Source: Pachypanchax playfairii (Eukaryota > Chordata > Actinopteri > Cyprinodontiformes > Aplocheilidae). From it: a stretch of 64,000 nucleotides of DNA. The position numbers and the translations under genes are program-made. Where the stretch lies: the NCBI GenBank assembly GCA_006937955.1, contig SSNP01000001.1, positions 9,142,082 through 9,206,081 on the forward strand. The letters are read 5' to 3'. The notes below the pieces were generated by a model. That model saw nothing but the letters and a program-made list of their open reading frames with translations, did not search any database and had not been told where the DNA came from. Below are positions 1 to 13,369 of this stretch, one piece after another (position 1 is the stretch's first letter; each line of letters begins with the position of its first letter).

Positions 1-781
1 TAATCCTTAACCATGTTAACAGCAAACAGTTTCTGCAGAAGTCATTGGACATTTCCTGTCGTTGCAGCGCTGTGAAGCAGCACTGCTAATTGTTAGAGTC
101 CACATAAAACACAAAGATGTTAACTGCCGCTGGTGGTCAACACTGGATGATCTGCATGTTTTAAGACATCTCGGGACCGTTTGCCACAGTTGTGAATGAT
201 TGTGTTCTTCGGAGGGTGTTTGCGCCAGTAAACTACTTGACTTCCTGCTGACTGAAACTAATTTAACTCAGAGGAGCATCTTTGGGGCTTGGTGCTCAGA
301 AACCTGGTTATTTGTTGGGTTTCATTTGGTTTAACTGTTCAGAAAGTAAAACAACTATCAAGGTGCTCCAGTCCCCAAAAGGCCATTAAAGATCTGCAGG
401 TCAGCCTGGTTTTAGTGTTTAACTGGTACATTTATATGGTATCTCTAAGACAACTTGGAAAGCTCCATCAAAATCAGAGAAAATATCTTTCCAAACCACG
501 TATTTGTGTCTGGTACAAGTATTCTTGACCAATCAGCGTCTTATCCAGGGTGCTTCCAGCAGGCTGAAGGCCAATGAGGCTATCAGTGGCTGTAAAGAAT
601 TACTTTGTGGGTTCACGGGGTTCAAAGTTCTAGAAAAAAGCATCCTAATAACTGGTTCTATTCAAACAGCAGTTTTATTTATTTTAAACCAAAACAAGCA
701 CAATCAGTGGGAGGAAATTAAAATGTGCTTCGCTGGTTGGGTTGATCTGATTGATTGAAGTTAGCCTGTGACAGAGATGTT
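1..781. other. Non-coding DNA, no gene seen
   Basis: Short open frames occur here but none has recognisable protein similarity, flanking splice signals or unusual length. The sequence is ordinary AT-rich fish intergenic or intronic DNA. It could belong to a gene lying to the left of the window. Confidence 0.5.
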
Positions 782-1079
782 GATGGTTGCATGATATATC
801 ACAAATGTATCATTATCGCAATTTTAACGAGTGTAATATCAGTATCGGTAAAACTGTTTGGACCGGAACAAAATGGTGGAACTCTCACTGCCAGAGACCT
901 GCATACCGGGTTTAAATGGTAACTGCCAAGAATCAAACCTACACAGAGGGATGTGAGTGTAGTTACGAAAGAAGGGACGAAACGAGGGAGGAAAAGGTGG
1001 TGATATATCGTCATCGCAATGTTAAACAATAGTATCGCAATTCCAAATTTTCCTTGTATCATGCAACCCTGTCGATGTG
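782..1079. mobile_element. MITE-like DNA transposon remnant with inverted GGTTGCATGATA ends
   Basis: The motif GGTTGCATGATA at 785-796 recurs inverted as TATCATGCAACC at 1057-1068. Internally, TATCG/ATCGCAAT-type motifs repeat near both ends. The 10-bp direct repeat CAGAGATGTT lies at 772-781 and again at 1080-1089, which would fit a target-site duplication of 9-10 bp (MULE- or hAT-like). The right end carries about 11 bp outside the inverted motif that the left end lacks, so the true termini are uncertain. There is no transposase frame, so the element is non-autonomous. Confidence 0.6.
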
Positions 1080-1107
1080 CAGAGATGTTATTCGGTTACC
1101 TGACAAG

Positions 1108-2144
1108 TATGGCGTTGGTATTGAGACTCATTCTTGAGCAAACAAAAAGTCATTCTGAGCGCAAAGAAATATTTTGAGCTTACACGTGAGTTAAAGTTTG
1201 AGTAGAAAATATTTTTACTCAAAGAAGAAAACACATCTGAGCCAAGAAAAATAAATAATATACACACAAAATTTATTTCCACTCTTGCTCCTATCTGTGC
1301 ACAACCACAACGATACAAACTCTCGCTCAGTTCCCTTTACCGGCTCCATCAACTGTTTCTCTCTGCGCGCATGCAGTGCAGCACCTGTCCTCAGGACTGC
1401 CGGCGCGCGCGCACAACTCAATGCAGGTCTGACAATTGTGCCACAATTCCAGCCAATCACAAGCCTCAGAGAAGGTCATCGTGATTGGCTGCTTCACAGG
1501 GTTCCGGCAACACTGTAAAAGGTGTCCACCCGGTCGGTGTTTTCGGTGATGTGAAGTTAATGTGAAGTATAATCTACATTGCGATTTTGGTAAGTTTCTA
1601 TATTTTCCTTGTATTACATCTACCTACATCATTCGAATCAGGCTATTTTCTAATTGTGATAGTAGCTATCGTAATGTAGATTATCAGACGAGTTCCACTT
1701 AACTTCACATCACCAAAAACACCGACCGGGTGGACACCTTTTACAGTGTTGCCGGAACCCTGTGAAGCAGCCAATCACGATGACCTTCTCTGAGGCTTGT
1801 GATTGGCTGGAATTGTGGCACAATTGTCAGACCTGCATTGAGTTGAGCGCGCGCGCCGGCAGTCCTGAGGACAGGTGCTGCACTGCACGCAGAGAGAAAC
1901 AGTTGATGGAGCCGGTAAAGGGAACTGAGCGAGAGTTTGTATCGTTGTGGTTGTGCACAGATAGGAGCAAGAGTGGAAATAAATTTTGTGTGTATATTTA
2001 TTTTTCTTGGCTCAGATGTGTTTTCTTCTTTGAGTAAAAATATTTTCTACTCAAACTTTAACTCACGTGCAAGCTCAAAATATTTCTTTGCGCTCAGAAT
2101 GACTTTTTGTTTGCTCAAGAATGAGTCTCAATACCAACGCCATA
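1108..2144. mobile_element. 1,037-bp foldback (long-hairpin) non-autonomous DNA transposon with 6-bp TSD
   Basis: The left arm (about 1108-1585) and right arm (about 1669-2144) are near-perfect reverse complements over roughly 475 bp, around a loop of about 83 bp. The ends read TATGGCGTTGG and CCAACGCCATA, and GACAAG flanks both sides (1102-1107 and 2145-2150). The few visible differences include a small A-run indel near 1255, a GC-repeat difference near 1405, and several mismatches next to the loop. Open frames inside the arms mirror each other and are not genes. A 6-bp duplication with TATGG termini recalls the IS3EU superfamily as I remember it (6-bp TSD, TAYGG ends). That assignment is tentative and Dada is an alternative. 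No transposase is present. Confidence 0.9.
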
Positions 2145-2150
2145 GACAAG

Positions 2151-4319
2151 CGCCATAAATTTAACCCACGTAGATTGTTGCAAATTCGCCTCATAATACA
2201 GTCAATGTGTATGTCAATTCTTTCCACAAAAACTTGTTGTATCGTAACCTAAATGTGTCCTCCACCCTCTGGTGGAGGACGCCTGTACTACAGATGGCAA
2301 GTGCAAATTATATTATTTAATTATAGAAAGGAATAAAAAAATAGAATTATGTAATTTTTAAAAACAAAATTGGTGATTAAATTCATTATCGGGTTTTAAA
2401 AGGTTAAAAGTGCCTGCCCTTTTCTTTAGCATACCTGCTCCCCAAATTCTACAAAATATCAGATCACCTAACATGTTCTGGTTTGGGAATCTTAGACGGA
2501 CAGGCGACACGTCCAAGGTATATCCAAACTCTTGCCCTTTGCTCCTCTAGTGAAAAGCACCAATTTGCCCAATTCAGCACCAGAACAAGCAGGTGTAGAA
2601 ATTTAAAGAATATCTACCAGTTTCTGCACATTTTGATCCACTATTGCTTTTTGATTATCAACACGTCATCAAGTTGCTGCTAATTCTTCAGAAGAAAAGG
2701 AAGAAATAATGTTTTGTTTTTTTGTTTTTTTTTTAAAAGCACAAGTTGAAGCTTAATCCAGCAAAGGCACTTCATATGAAGTCAGTGAGCACAGTCTCTC
2801 ACTTAATCAGTTCATTTATCAGCTGAACCTGTTTGCAAATTGCACTTAATTACATGTAACTTATCAACATGAAAACTTGAATGTAAGCTGGCCTGGAGCC
2901 TTTTCTATGTTTGCAAAAGATCTGTTGTTTCTCTCACGTTTCTGTTCTGGAACTAACAAACATTCACTGATTAATAGTTTTATTGTTTTCTGAAAGGTGG
3001 GAATTATCAGCATTTACTGTGACCAAATTTTTCCCTGTTTTCTACCAGTTACAGATCAGAAATCTTTAGGATCACCTTTTGGTTGAGCACTAATTTAAGA
3101 ATATTTATGTTGAAGAAACAAGTGGAGGAGCAACAGTGGCATTTTCTTTAGATTTAGGTAGTTTATTCGATTTACATCTGCTAAACTCCAGACATCATTT
3201 GCACTAAATTATTGTGAGGAGGAGCAGAAACTCAAGGAGCACTGAAACTGAGATTCCTTCTGTATTAATTCACAAGCAATATCTGAGTAAGGGTCCAATC
3301 TACATATCCAACAAAACTGCAAAAGAAACAGGAACTATAAGTTAGTAAAAGATAATCACATTTCCAGATAAAGCACACGGATAGTTTGCAAAAAAAAAAA
3401 AAAAAACATGCTTATCGTTGGCAGAGTGAGATGTTGGAATGTGAACTCTGATTTTTTTTTTTAAAAAAGCAGAAGTTCTGTAGCATTTTTCATTAGAGTA
3501 AGGTAGAAAAGCACAATTCGCTCAACACGGTCTGTCAGTGTACAATCATAGATTGTAAATACTATTTCCAGATGTCCTAAGTACATATCTTTGTGTATAC
3601 ATTTGTGTATATAAGACCTATAACCAGAGACTATTTGTGAAGTAAATTTATTCATATTTTCTCTGATATAGATACTCTGTATTTTCATCTTGGTAGCCAA
3701 AAAGGCTTTTTTTTCCTTGTATGTATGTATGTCAGATTCTTTGTGAGTCTTCTAGCTATCTCAAAGAAAACTTGTTTCAGGCACTGGCTTTAAAAGGATC
3801 CGACAGATTTCACCTTGAAACACTGGTGAGTCTCAGTCGGAGGCTCCGGTGTTTGAGTTTGGATTATGCTAAAGCCATTTTTGACTCTGAAGCTGTGTTT
3901 TTTGTGCACAAGTGATACTTGACAGTGTGCCAATGTGTACCTTAGTGTGTCTGTAACTGTGTTGCCTTAGTAGAAAATTTTCAGTATTGTCTAGTTTTCT
4001 CCAAAAAGGGAGGTTGTGCACTTTAGAATATGATCTAATAATGTGCAATGCCCAATTAAATAAAAAAGATTCTGCTAAAAAATTATTTAGAGTGAAAGTT
4101 CAGATCTTCTGAAGTAGGTTTCTGCAGAGAAATTACCATCTTACATGCTGTAGGCTGCTCTAAAGTTTAATCAGATCGTCAAGCTAACAGTTAGCTCAAG
4201 CTAAAACCAAAGTGTTTTCACACAGTTTTTAAACAACTTCATGCTGAAGAATGTCACTCTGGTTAATGTGAACACTATTTTATCATCAGTTTTGCACTAC
4301 AGGGTTGTTTGCAAACACA
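2151..4319. other. AT-rich non-coding stretch, no gene seen
   Basis: There is no frame with recognisable homology. Homopolymer A and T runs occur at about 2710-2733, 3390-3407 and 3454-3462. The stretch may be intergenic or part of a long 3' UTR running rightward. Confidence 0.45.
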
Positions 4320-4560
4320 GAGTGGCAGCCGCTAGCATCGGTATCTAGCTGTAGCACTTCTGGGTTCTTCCCGCAGGAAAATAATAATTAAGTCTAGATA
4401 ATTGTGACAGCAGTGTAATGGTTTATAAAATAATGTCTGCCTGAAAAAATATTTTAGAGCGGAGAGACAGCAGTGATCCACACCTGTCTCAGTCATGCTC
4501 AGACTAGCCATTAGCACACCAATCTGATCAGAGTTAAACTCTGTTTTCTCCAAACTGGTA
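4320..4560. repeat. Dispersed repeat, copy 1 of 3 in this window
   Basis: The block shares ordered motifs with 13,370-13,600 and 29,655-29,845: a GGTTTATAAAATA-like stretch, then TAGCCATTAGC (or TAGCCGTTAGC), then an AGTCAGAACTAA-like stretch and TCTCCAAACTG. The three copies are clearly diverged, so this is an old interspersed family, probably a MITE. I could not define its termini. A short frame on the minus strand here is incidental. Confidence 0.5.
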
Positions 4561-7500
4561 TTTTAACACTATTTCTTCTGTAGCCTACACACGTTTGTAA
4601 AATCCCTGCCCGGGCTCACTAAGAGTCAAGAAGATTTTCGTGGACTTCCTTTGTTCTCACCCTTTTGCAATTTTTGCGCAATTCGCCACATATATTAATA
4701 TCAGGCAGATCACCTGTTAGTCTGTTTACTGCTGGAAAATCATTGCTGCTGGTGTCTTACTGGTGATATATGACTGATGTGTTTTTGTAAAGTGTGTGAT
4801 GTCAGTCAGACCAGTGTGTCCCAGCTGACTCATTTGACAAGATGCTGCAGGAGGGCAGAGTCTGTGAATCAGTGTGATCGGATCAATAACTGCAGATGTG
4901 CATATTCTTTATATGCAGGATTTATATAGCTTGTTGAAATTTGTTAACATTATTACGTATATGACAAAAGAGGCAGTAATCAAATTCAAATCTCTCTGTG
5001 ATCATTAACTGTCAAGGAAGATTTTCACCTGAGACAAAGCTGTTGCAAAACAACCTCCCCCACTTGCAAAGATACCTGGACTTTCTTAAATGTATATGGT
5101 GCATTTACATTTTCTTTAATTTGGGTGAGTGTGTGTGCACCTTCATTTTCAGGGGTCCTAGTGTTAAATGTGTTGAACAAACATCTAAAGATCTGAACTT
5201 TCACTTAAGTCCTTTTGGTCTGTATGCGTCAGGAATCAAGGGTCTGTTTCAGATAAAAACTTTTCTTGGCGATGGGAACTTTTTTACTGCTTGGATGTGA
5301 AGACACCTAAAGTTCACCTAAGGTTTTCTGGACAGTATTGTGTTTGTTTCTCTGTTAAAACCTTCATGTACACTGTGACTCATCAGGACTCTCACCGTGG
5401 TACTAAAGCCGGACACTTTTCCTTCTTGCTGCTGCTGGACCTGCTTCCCTTGCATGTGCATGCGAGTCTGTGCCTATCCAGCTTGTTTGATGTACAGTCT
5501 CTTATATATCCACATATGTATCCAGTATGTGTAGCTCTGTAATTAGCTTAAGTGTCCTATATAGCTTAGCCTGTAGATTAGTGCTCTGTCGCTCTAGCCT
5601 TTACATGTAATCTTTGTGTCTTGAGCTTCTTGTAAAGTTTCTCCGTGCTAAAAGCATGCCAACCTCGCTTCGCTTTGTATTCCTCTTTGTGCCTGATCTG
5701 AATTTCTCTATCTTCTGTCTTTCTGCTTGAAGACTGTCTATGCTTTAATTGTTATATACATATATATATATATAAATGTAGTCTTTCAGCATGTCTTTCT
5801 GAAAGCTTTCCTCTGCTATGCACCTGTATGACCTTTTCTCTCTTTCTCTTCTGCTTCTGGTAGCAGTATTGCGCTTCTCTGATGTGTCTCGGCGACCTGA
5901 TGTTGCACTTTTTGTGTGTCTGAAACGGTTCATTGACTCACTTCAAGGCGTCACTAATTCGTATTTTATTTTACTTTGGACCTCGAGTCTTTGAGAAGAT
6001 CTAAAATACAGCAGAAGAAAAACAGACCCTTGTTTCTTGCCTTAATTAAAGGATCTTTTGTTGATAAGAGCAGTGAAATGCCTGCTGTAGTAATCAGAGT
6101 GAAGTTACATTAAATAAATATGATCATATACTCTGCAAACTGCTGTTCTGGCTTTTCAAGTGTTCATTTGTCTTGAACTTCATGTGAATATTGGGAAAGA
6201 TTAAATAAATATTGAATCTTATTCACGTTTCTGACTTTTTTTGCTCTACAGACAAACTTTTTACCAACATTATAAAAGTTGAAGCTGTATTTCTGCTGCA
6301 TAACTCAGACAAAGCACCGTGTTACATGAGCACAGCTGAGGCGGTTGCATAAGCTGCACTTGAGCAGTTAAATGGGATGAAAGTGACACTAGACACAAGT
6401 TAAGCATATGGATGGATTATAAAATCAGAAACCTCTGAACACAGATGTTTAAAAATGGCCTGAGTGGATCCGACGAGAACAGTCAAATTAAAAGAGATCA
6501 TCTGTTTTTGTGAGCAAAAAAAATCTATTTTACTGACAATAAAAAAGTTGTTTTGCAAGACAGTTTGTCCAACATCATAAAACTAAACAAAATACTTTAT
6601 TTCTGTGAAAACCTGAAGTGGTTCTGTGAAATTAATTACTACTGTTACTGTTCTGTGGGAAACTAAATCGATAAATCATTTAATTTATAAGCTGGAATTA
6701 AGTCTGTCGTGACTCAGCAAAATCCAACAGATCTCAGATCCAAAGTCCAACAGAATTCATTCAATTTTTATTTCACACACATTTTTTTGCATCTTTGAGT
6801 ATTTTAACTCTCTTTATTTTAATTATCATTCAATGACTAAATAGTTTTCAATCTTTTTTATCTTTGTCATTTTGTTTTTAATTTTTTAATCATTCAATGT
6901 TTTAGCATTAGAAGTTGCATCTGTTGTTTCTTACATCTGTTTCAGGGTTCAGTTTTTTGTCAGATTTGTTTACTCTGCATCATTTATGCTGCTGCTTTCT
7001 GCATTTTGGTGTTAGATTTTTTGACACATCTTTGTGAATGTAGTTGTCACATCCTTATCTCTGACATCATTTATCTGTTCACACAGTTTCTGTGTTGTTG
7101 GTTTTTCTTGTTCTGTGTTTCATCGTGGTTGTTTTTGCACTTTTTAACCATTTAACAACTTTTTATTAGATCATTGTAAGTAATTTTTAATATTTTCACA
7201 TCACAAAGTTTATTTTTTAGCTGTTTTTATCTCTCTGTAGTAGTTATCAGATCTTATTTGAAATTTTTTTCTTTCATTATATATTTCTTTCTGTAATTAG
7301 TCCACAGACAGCAGCAGGGTTGTTTATATTGATGTTTTTTCCAGACCTTTAAATATTTTTTCACTAATCAGAAACATGAATAATATCTTGATAATGCAGC
7401 ACATTTACTTTCCTTCTGTGGTTTCTAGATACAGAATATTTTGGGATAGGTTCATTTTAATTTAATGATGTTAACTCAAAGTTTAACTTTTACAGAAAAA

Positions 7501-8472
7501 AAGAAACTAATGTTTTTAAATTAACATGATTTGCCATGATTAAAACAAACGGAAGCCAGAAGATGAAATTCAGATACATAAGATCACGTTCATGGTCGTG
7601 TTGTTTAGCGTCGCATGTAGGTACCAACTTCTCTCTAGATGGCACTGCTTCCTCACTCTGACACACTCATGTGAATCAAATATGGAAAAAATAATGTGTT
7701 TTCATTCATGACGTTTTCCTCTCAATCCCATCTGATTACAGTCTCCGTTTTACAATTAACAGAAACATAAAATCCCTGTTAAATCATGTTAAAATTTGTA
7801 AAAACTTCCTAAATGGTAAAAGCCAACAGAAATGAAAATTCATGAGAATAACTGTCATCTCAGACTGAAGAAAACTTGAAACAACGGTAGACAGAGAACG
7901 ACCCTTTTATTTATTTAAGGTATAAACCTTTAAAAGAATACATGCGGGGACCAGACTAATAACTGGCTCTGAGTCAAGACACTTACAGGAAGTGGAATCA
8001 ATCATGTGTTTAACTGATTCCACACTGCGGTTCAAACAAAGATCTTTGAAGCTTCATTAACAACCTGATATTTTTAAATGTTATGAAAATGCTAATATTT
8101 AACTAACAGCTTGAAACTGAATCTGAGAACTCTGATGTTTTACCAGTGAGGTGTTTTACTAACAGTCTGTTACATCAATCTGAAGAAGGTCACTGCTGAA
8201 GGACAACGACACCATGTCATTTACACACACAGAAGAATTTTAACAATAAGACTGATAAAATTCACCTAATAACAAAAAACTGAAAAAAACAAAGACCAGA
8301 ACTAGTTTGATTTTATTGTATCCGTTTTAGGAAGTATTCTGACTTTTATTCCTTAAGTCCCCGAGTCTTGGATCAATTTATCACAAGTCAGTTTAAAAGT
8401 TTAAAGTTACAGAGTAGTAATGAAATCTCCACTTCATGTGTCTCCTCTCCACAACTTGTGAAGCTCCCATGT
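4561..8472. other. Non-coding stretch, possible distal 3' UTR (plus strand) ending near 6.1-6.2 kb
   Basis: No supported gene. From about 5,100 to 6,220 the plus strand is T-rich and ends with overlapping ATTAAA/AATAAA signals near 6,110-6,120 and 6,202-6,212, as in the 3' UTR of a rightward gene whose coding part would lie left of the window. This is inference from composition and poly(A) hexamers only. A 100-codon frame at 4,998-5,300 shows no recognisable domain. 6,220-8,472 is plain AT-rich DNA. Confidence 0.35.
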
Positions 8473-8495
8473 GGGGGGGGGGGGGGGGGGGGGGG
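8473..8495. repeat. Poly-G tract of 23 bases
   Basis: This is an uninterrupted run of 23 G on the plus strand. Such runs are length-unstable and can form G-quadruplexes, so the exact length may be a sequencing or assembly approximation. Confidence 0.95.
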
Positions 8496-8763
8496 TTGCT
8501 ACAGCCCCTGTTAACATGTTCAGGTACTAAGGAAGAGCAGAGCTACTTGTTTCAGTCTCAAAGGCTTCAGCTAGAGAAATGTTGCAAACACCTCATAAGT
8601 TTTAAGATCATGAACTCACCCCTCTGAACTCGGGTTGTTGTTTGACCAAGTTGAGCCATATGTTCATGCATGTTCACAGTCATGTGGCCTTGCAATCAGC
8701 TCAGGAGCTGTAAGATCATCTGTTTGACTTTAGTTTCACTCAGGAAATCTTCTAACACATGAT

Positions 8764-9225
8764 CAGAGGCGTCAAACTCCAGTCCACAGAGGCAACACAC
8801 CTGATTCAGATGGAATTACCTGTTCAAATCCTCAAGTTGTGCTAAAAACATGCAGCTGAGTGTTTAAGGACTGGAAGTCAGATGATGATCTAGAATGATC
8901 CGGTCCTCAAGGCCTCGTCTCCAACACATCTCACTGACATGATTGAGTAGGAAGTTTTACCTGTGAAGGACCCAAAACCTGCAGGGCATTAGATCTGGAG
9001 ACAGCTGATCTAAAACTTACTGTAAGAAAATCCTTCCATCAGGGGCATCACATGTTATAAATGTTTTGCTGCTCCAACACACCTGATTTGAATCAGTGGG
9101 TGATTAACAGGCATGTGCAGAACTTGAGGATGTAGTGAATGAGTAATTCAACCACTGAATCAGATGTTTTAGATGTTTCTCTGCTCCAAAACATGCAGGA
9201 GGGCCCTGGAGGACCAGGAGACCTC
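8764..9225. mobile_element. hAT-like MITE sequence, fragmented
   Basis: Phrases such as GGCGTCAAACTCCAGTCC, CTCCAACACACCTGATT, TTTAGATGTTTCTCTGCTCC and GGGCCCTGGAGGACCAGGA match the style of a very abundant teleost hAT-type palindromic MITE known to me, whose ends read like TGTCAAACTCCAGTCCTCGAGG. The stretch looks like two partial copies (about 8,764-9,012 and 9,066-9,225) separated by unrelated sequence. A 96-codon frame starting at 9,139 is inside this repeat and is not a gene. Confidence 0.6.
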
Positions 9226-12200
9226 TGCTTTACATCAACACATCATCAAATAAATCCCAGTCCTTGTCAAAGGATGAAGCTGAACTTTTCCTCAGCTGCA
9301 GTTTCTCTAACTAATACGTTGCACCCGGTACAGCCGAGACATTGTTTGCATTTTTCATCACAAAAGCAAAATATAATAAAGAAACAAATTTTCATTCAGT
9401 ATTTCATTTGTTTATGTACTAAAACATAATAAAAAATGTCCATAAATAGTTTATAAGTGATCCTGATTATTTATATGTTGAACATTAGCATCTCAGCCTG
9501 CAACGTTCACATCTCTCATGTTCTACTTCAAACTGTTTGTGTTGTAGTTGTACGGTCGTTTTTAAGGAGGCATTCTGAAAGACTCATCTGCCAGAGAAAG
9601 CGATTAACCTCACAGACCACCGAGGAGTTGATATGAAACAGTGAGCATCTCACCAACACTTAAATAATCACTAGAGGGACTCGAACACTTCCACCTATTA
9701 TTCATCATCAGCACTTTCAGTGGCCTCCTGATAGAGATACAAGACAGGCCTTTAATACATATACATGTGTGTACTGCGTGTATATTGTACACAGGTGAGT
9801 ATTTATTTCCACACCCAGACTGGCTGCTTCCCTCCGCTCAGGAGTTCCAGGCTGCCCTCACACAAAAACAATTAAAGTCAAATAAAGAAGATATGCTTCT
9901 TCTTTATTGTTATTTATTTGTTGTAAATGTTTTCAGACTCAGTAGCATCACATGTTTGTATTTCCTGACCTGACAGCCTGTTCGCTCCTGCATCAATAAC
10001 CTCTTTAATGAACAGACACCGGAGAAGATGGACAAGGGACTGGAGGAGGTCCAACAGAAGAGTGGAAATGCAAAAGAGGCAAATGATTGAGAATTCATGG
10101 AGAAATGTAGAAGAAATAAGCAGCTAAAGAAGTTCATGCTGTTGATCTGTTACATTTAAAGAGCACAAGAAGTTGACTTTTCTAACTTCAACTATGAGAC
10201 ACACAGACTATCAGCCAACTGAAATATAGATATTTATATTATATCTGATTAAATAAATGTTGAATGTAGAGAGAAAAAGAAATATACAACATGAGCGTGG
10301 AGTAACACAAGACAAGGAAAAGGCGACAACTCACGGAGTCCAAAGGGACGTGGTCGGGTACAGAAGGGAGGTCATGAAGGTGGCAAACAAATCCAAGAAT
10401 TAGTAATCCATTAACAAAAGTAGAGACAAAAACAAGGTCCAAAACACTGTGAATAATCTATGAAAACACTCTGGTAAAGAGATAAGGAAGCAGTGAGTAT
10501 GTATGCGGTGGTGAACAGGTGAGGGAGGCCAACAGGTGAATGAAATGAAACTGATGCAGAAACAAAGTAACAAGACAAGATGAGGCCACCAGATGGAGAC
10601 AAAGACACAAAAATCAAACCAGGCCCAGAAAGTGAGAAAAGAAAACAGAAATCCCAAGAACTTGATAAAAAGATTCCAAAATGTTCATGGCAGCAATGAT
10701 TCACTGGTGAGCTTGGGTGGTAAAAGTATGCTATGCTGATGTTAAAACAGATTAAACAATCCATTATAAATGTTTCATACATGCCAGTCAAAAATATCAA
10801 GATCAGTTCTAACAGATTTATTTAAAAAAACTGTCCCAGGTACACAGCCCTGTGGAGCTCCATGACTCTTGTACTGAAAGGTTTACACAAAAATCTCAAG
10901 ACAGACAGACAAATTTGACCTAAATTAGTGGTTGTCTCACTTGTTCATGTAAGTCATAGAATTCTATCAATCTACATGAAGCTTTAAAGTTTATTTTCTT
11001 TGATGTTCTTTAGTTTGTTTTCTAATGGAATCAACCTTTGCAGCTTTTACTTAAACATGAAAAAATGTAAACCTTTGATTGTTCCTGCACAGAGAAACTT
11101 AACAAATATTTATAAGGGGTTTAAGTTCCATCTTTAGTCTGTTTGAAAAGAATAATTTGTAGAAGAAACCAACAATCTGGACTGTAGAGGTTCTCAGAAA
11201 TGTCCTTAACACCTTGTGAAACTTCTGAGCAGCTCTGTAACACACAATTTCCACAAGCTCCAAACATTTTCCTGCAGTCGAGATCTTGGCTCTTACAGTA
11301 ACATCCGTTTGTGATTAAACACACTCGTCTCCTGCTTTTTTTTAAGTCAACGCTGGATCACTTTGAGGCCGGTTTGAGTTAGGAGGGTGTTGCTTTCACC
11401 ACAAACCCCCGAGGATGATGTGTTTGTTAAAACACTGTGTTGTGTGTTTTTTATTATCAGGTAACATGAACATATGATCCTCGAACATTTTTCATAGTTC
11501 AGGTCACGCTGTTCTAGTTTGTGTAGCTACAGAAATGCACCGTTCTGCTGAGCGACAGTAACTCAAATACAGTCACTGAGTCAACTTGAAATAAAATCAC
11601 CCTCCAAAAGCAAACTCACTCCAGATGCAGATGTGGTGATGAAGGATGCCTCTCGGCATTTACACAGATGTTCAGACAACAAATCAGACATTACAAACCA
11701 TTAAAATCTGTACTGTGTTCTGTTTTATTAAAAAAACCTGAAACATCTCTTTAGCCTCAGTGTTACAGACTTTTCATCATCTTACATCTCATTATTAAAT
11801 CTGCGGTTCTTCGTCTTAGTTTAGCCACTTTGTTTTTATCCACAACTCCAACCAAAACACATGAAATGTTTAAAAGGATCAGAACGTATTCATGTTCTGA
11901 GGAAGGTCCAAAAAATTAACATTGTGTTAGCTTTAGTTATTCATCAGCATTTATGCATAGCATGAAATGCAAGTGATGTGCTTTTATTTTGAAGGATAGG
12001 GACAATGGTGGACAGCCTGGTGAAGTTTTGAATGCAACCCCCCCCCCCCTTTCCTGTTCTCTCTGAAGTCTCTGAAACACGTGTGAGAGTCATTTGATCT
12101 GCAGCTTCAGACATCTGGAGCAACGCTCCTCCAAAACACCTGGTTTCAATTCAGCCAACCGACAGAAACATGTGATTGTTTCTCTTTTTTCTTTACTCGC

Positions 12201-13369
12201 TCCCATTTCCTCAAAGGTTCTTTGTTTTGTTTAAGCCATAAAACAATCTATGGGTGATAGAGTAACATATTAGATAGAGTCATAATTCCACTGAATAAAG
12301 TTGTTCAAACAGCATCAGTATGTTTGAGATAAATTGAGAATTTGAATTTTAAAGAAAAACTGCTTTTCTTGCTGATAATCATTATGTTTAACGTTCATCT
12401 CATGAATATGCTGCAGATTTCAGGGTCAACAGGAATCTTTTAGGTCAGTGTTGTTAAATAAATGTTCTTTCAATTTACTGTGTCTTATTTTCATTACTTT
12501 TTGGTGTTAACCTTAAATTTAGGGTTCAGAGTAAATCCAACAAGAAATCTTTATAAGTTTCTAGCAAAATATAAGTATATTTTATTTGGTGTTGAACAAA
12601 AACACATACTCAAGTTCCCAGAGATAAAAAGCACCAAAGCAGTAAATAAGCAGAATGAAAAGAGCTTAATAATTTCAGCTGCTGCCAGTTCTGGGTAACA
12701 CTTCATTATCTCTAATTATTCAGAGGACAGAACGCACACAGACGGAATTAGGAACAAAATACAGATCTTTACATGGAAACAGCTGAAAATATAAATAGAT
12801 ATTTAGGTACATAAAGCTTGTATAGAGGCTATAACTGTATGTGAATAACAAAATTGTTTACTTTGTGTTTTAATGAATGTTTTACATGTTAAAGTCACGT
12901 TCTACTAAATAAATATGTTAAATTAAAAAAACTGCTTATTTAAGATTTATTTATCATTTAGTTAATCAGTTTGTGAAAAAGAAAAGAAAAGGGAATTTTT
13001 CCCAAAATGCCTGACTACAGTTGGAAAACTATCTTGCAATATTTGTTAAATACATTTCAAAAACTTAAACATGAAAGAATTAGTTAAAATATTTTGAAAC
13101 AGAACTCTGTGGAAATGCTTTGAAGAATTAATATCTAAAAACTGAACCACATGAATACAGTTTGAACAATGAGTGGATTAGATTAACAAGCTAATAGCTT
13201 GTCACAGTCACAAAACAGATTTTTGACTTATTTAAACAACTATAATCTGAAACCATTCAAAGTAGTTTGTGTGAACACCATCTTATAAACCTTTATTGAG
13301 CCATCACATTTGAATTAGATGTTTATTTCAAATGAAAGGTTGTGATATTTCAACTGGACATGCTACAGC
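9226..13369. other. Non-coding stretch, no gene seen
   Basis: AT-rich sequence with no frame of recognisable homology. A 129-codon minus-strand frame at 10,411-10,800 is low-complexity Phe/Ser/Leu and has no family signature. A 12-base C run lies at 12,038-12,049. No RNA gene was recognised. Confidence 0.5.

Noticed and set aside
1762..2158. Overlapping frames in the foldback element
   Set aside because: The same peptides appear mirrored on the other arm. They have no homology and are by-products of the inverted repeat.
10411..10800. 129-codon minus-strand frame with hydrophobic stretches
   Set aside because: Low-complexity Phe/Ser/Leu composition, no splice context and no known motif; likely chance.
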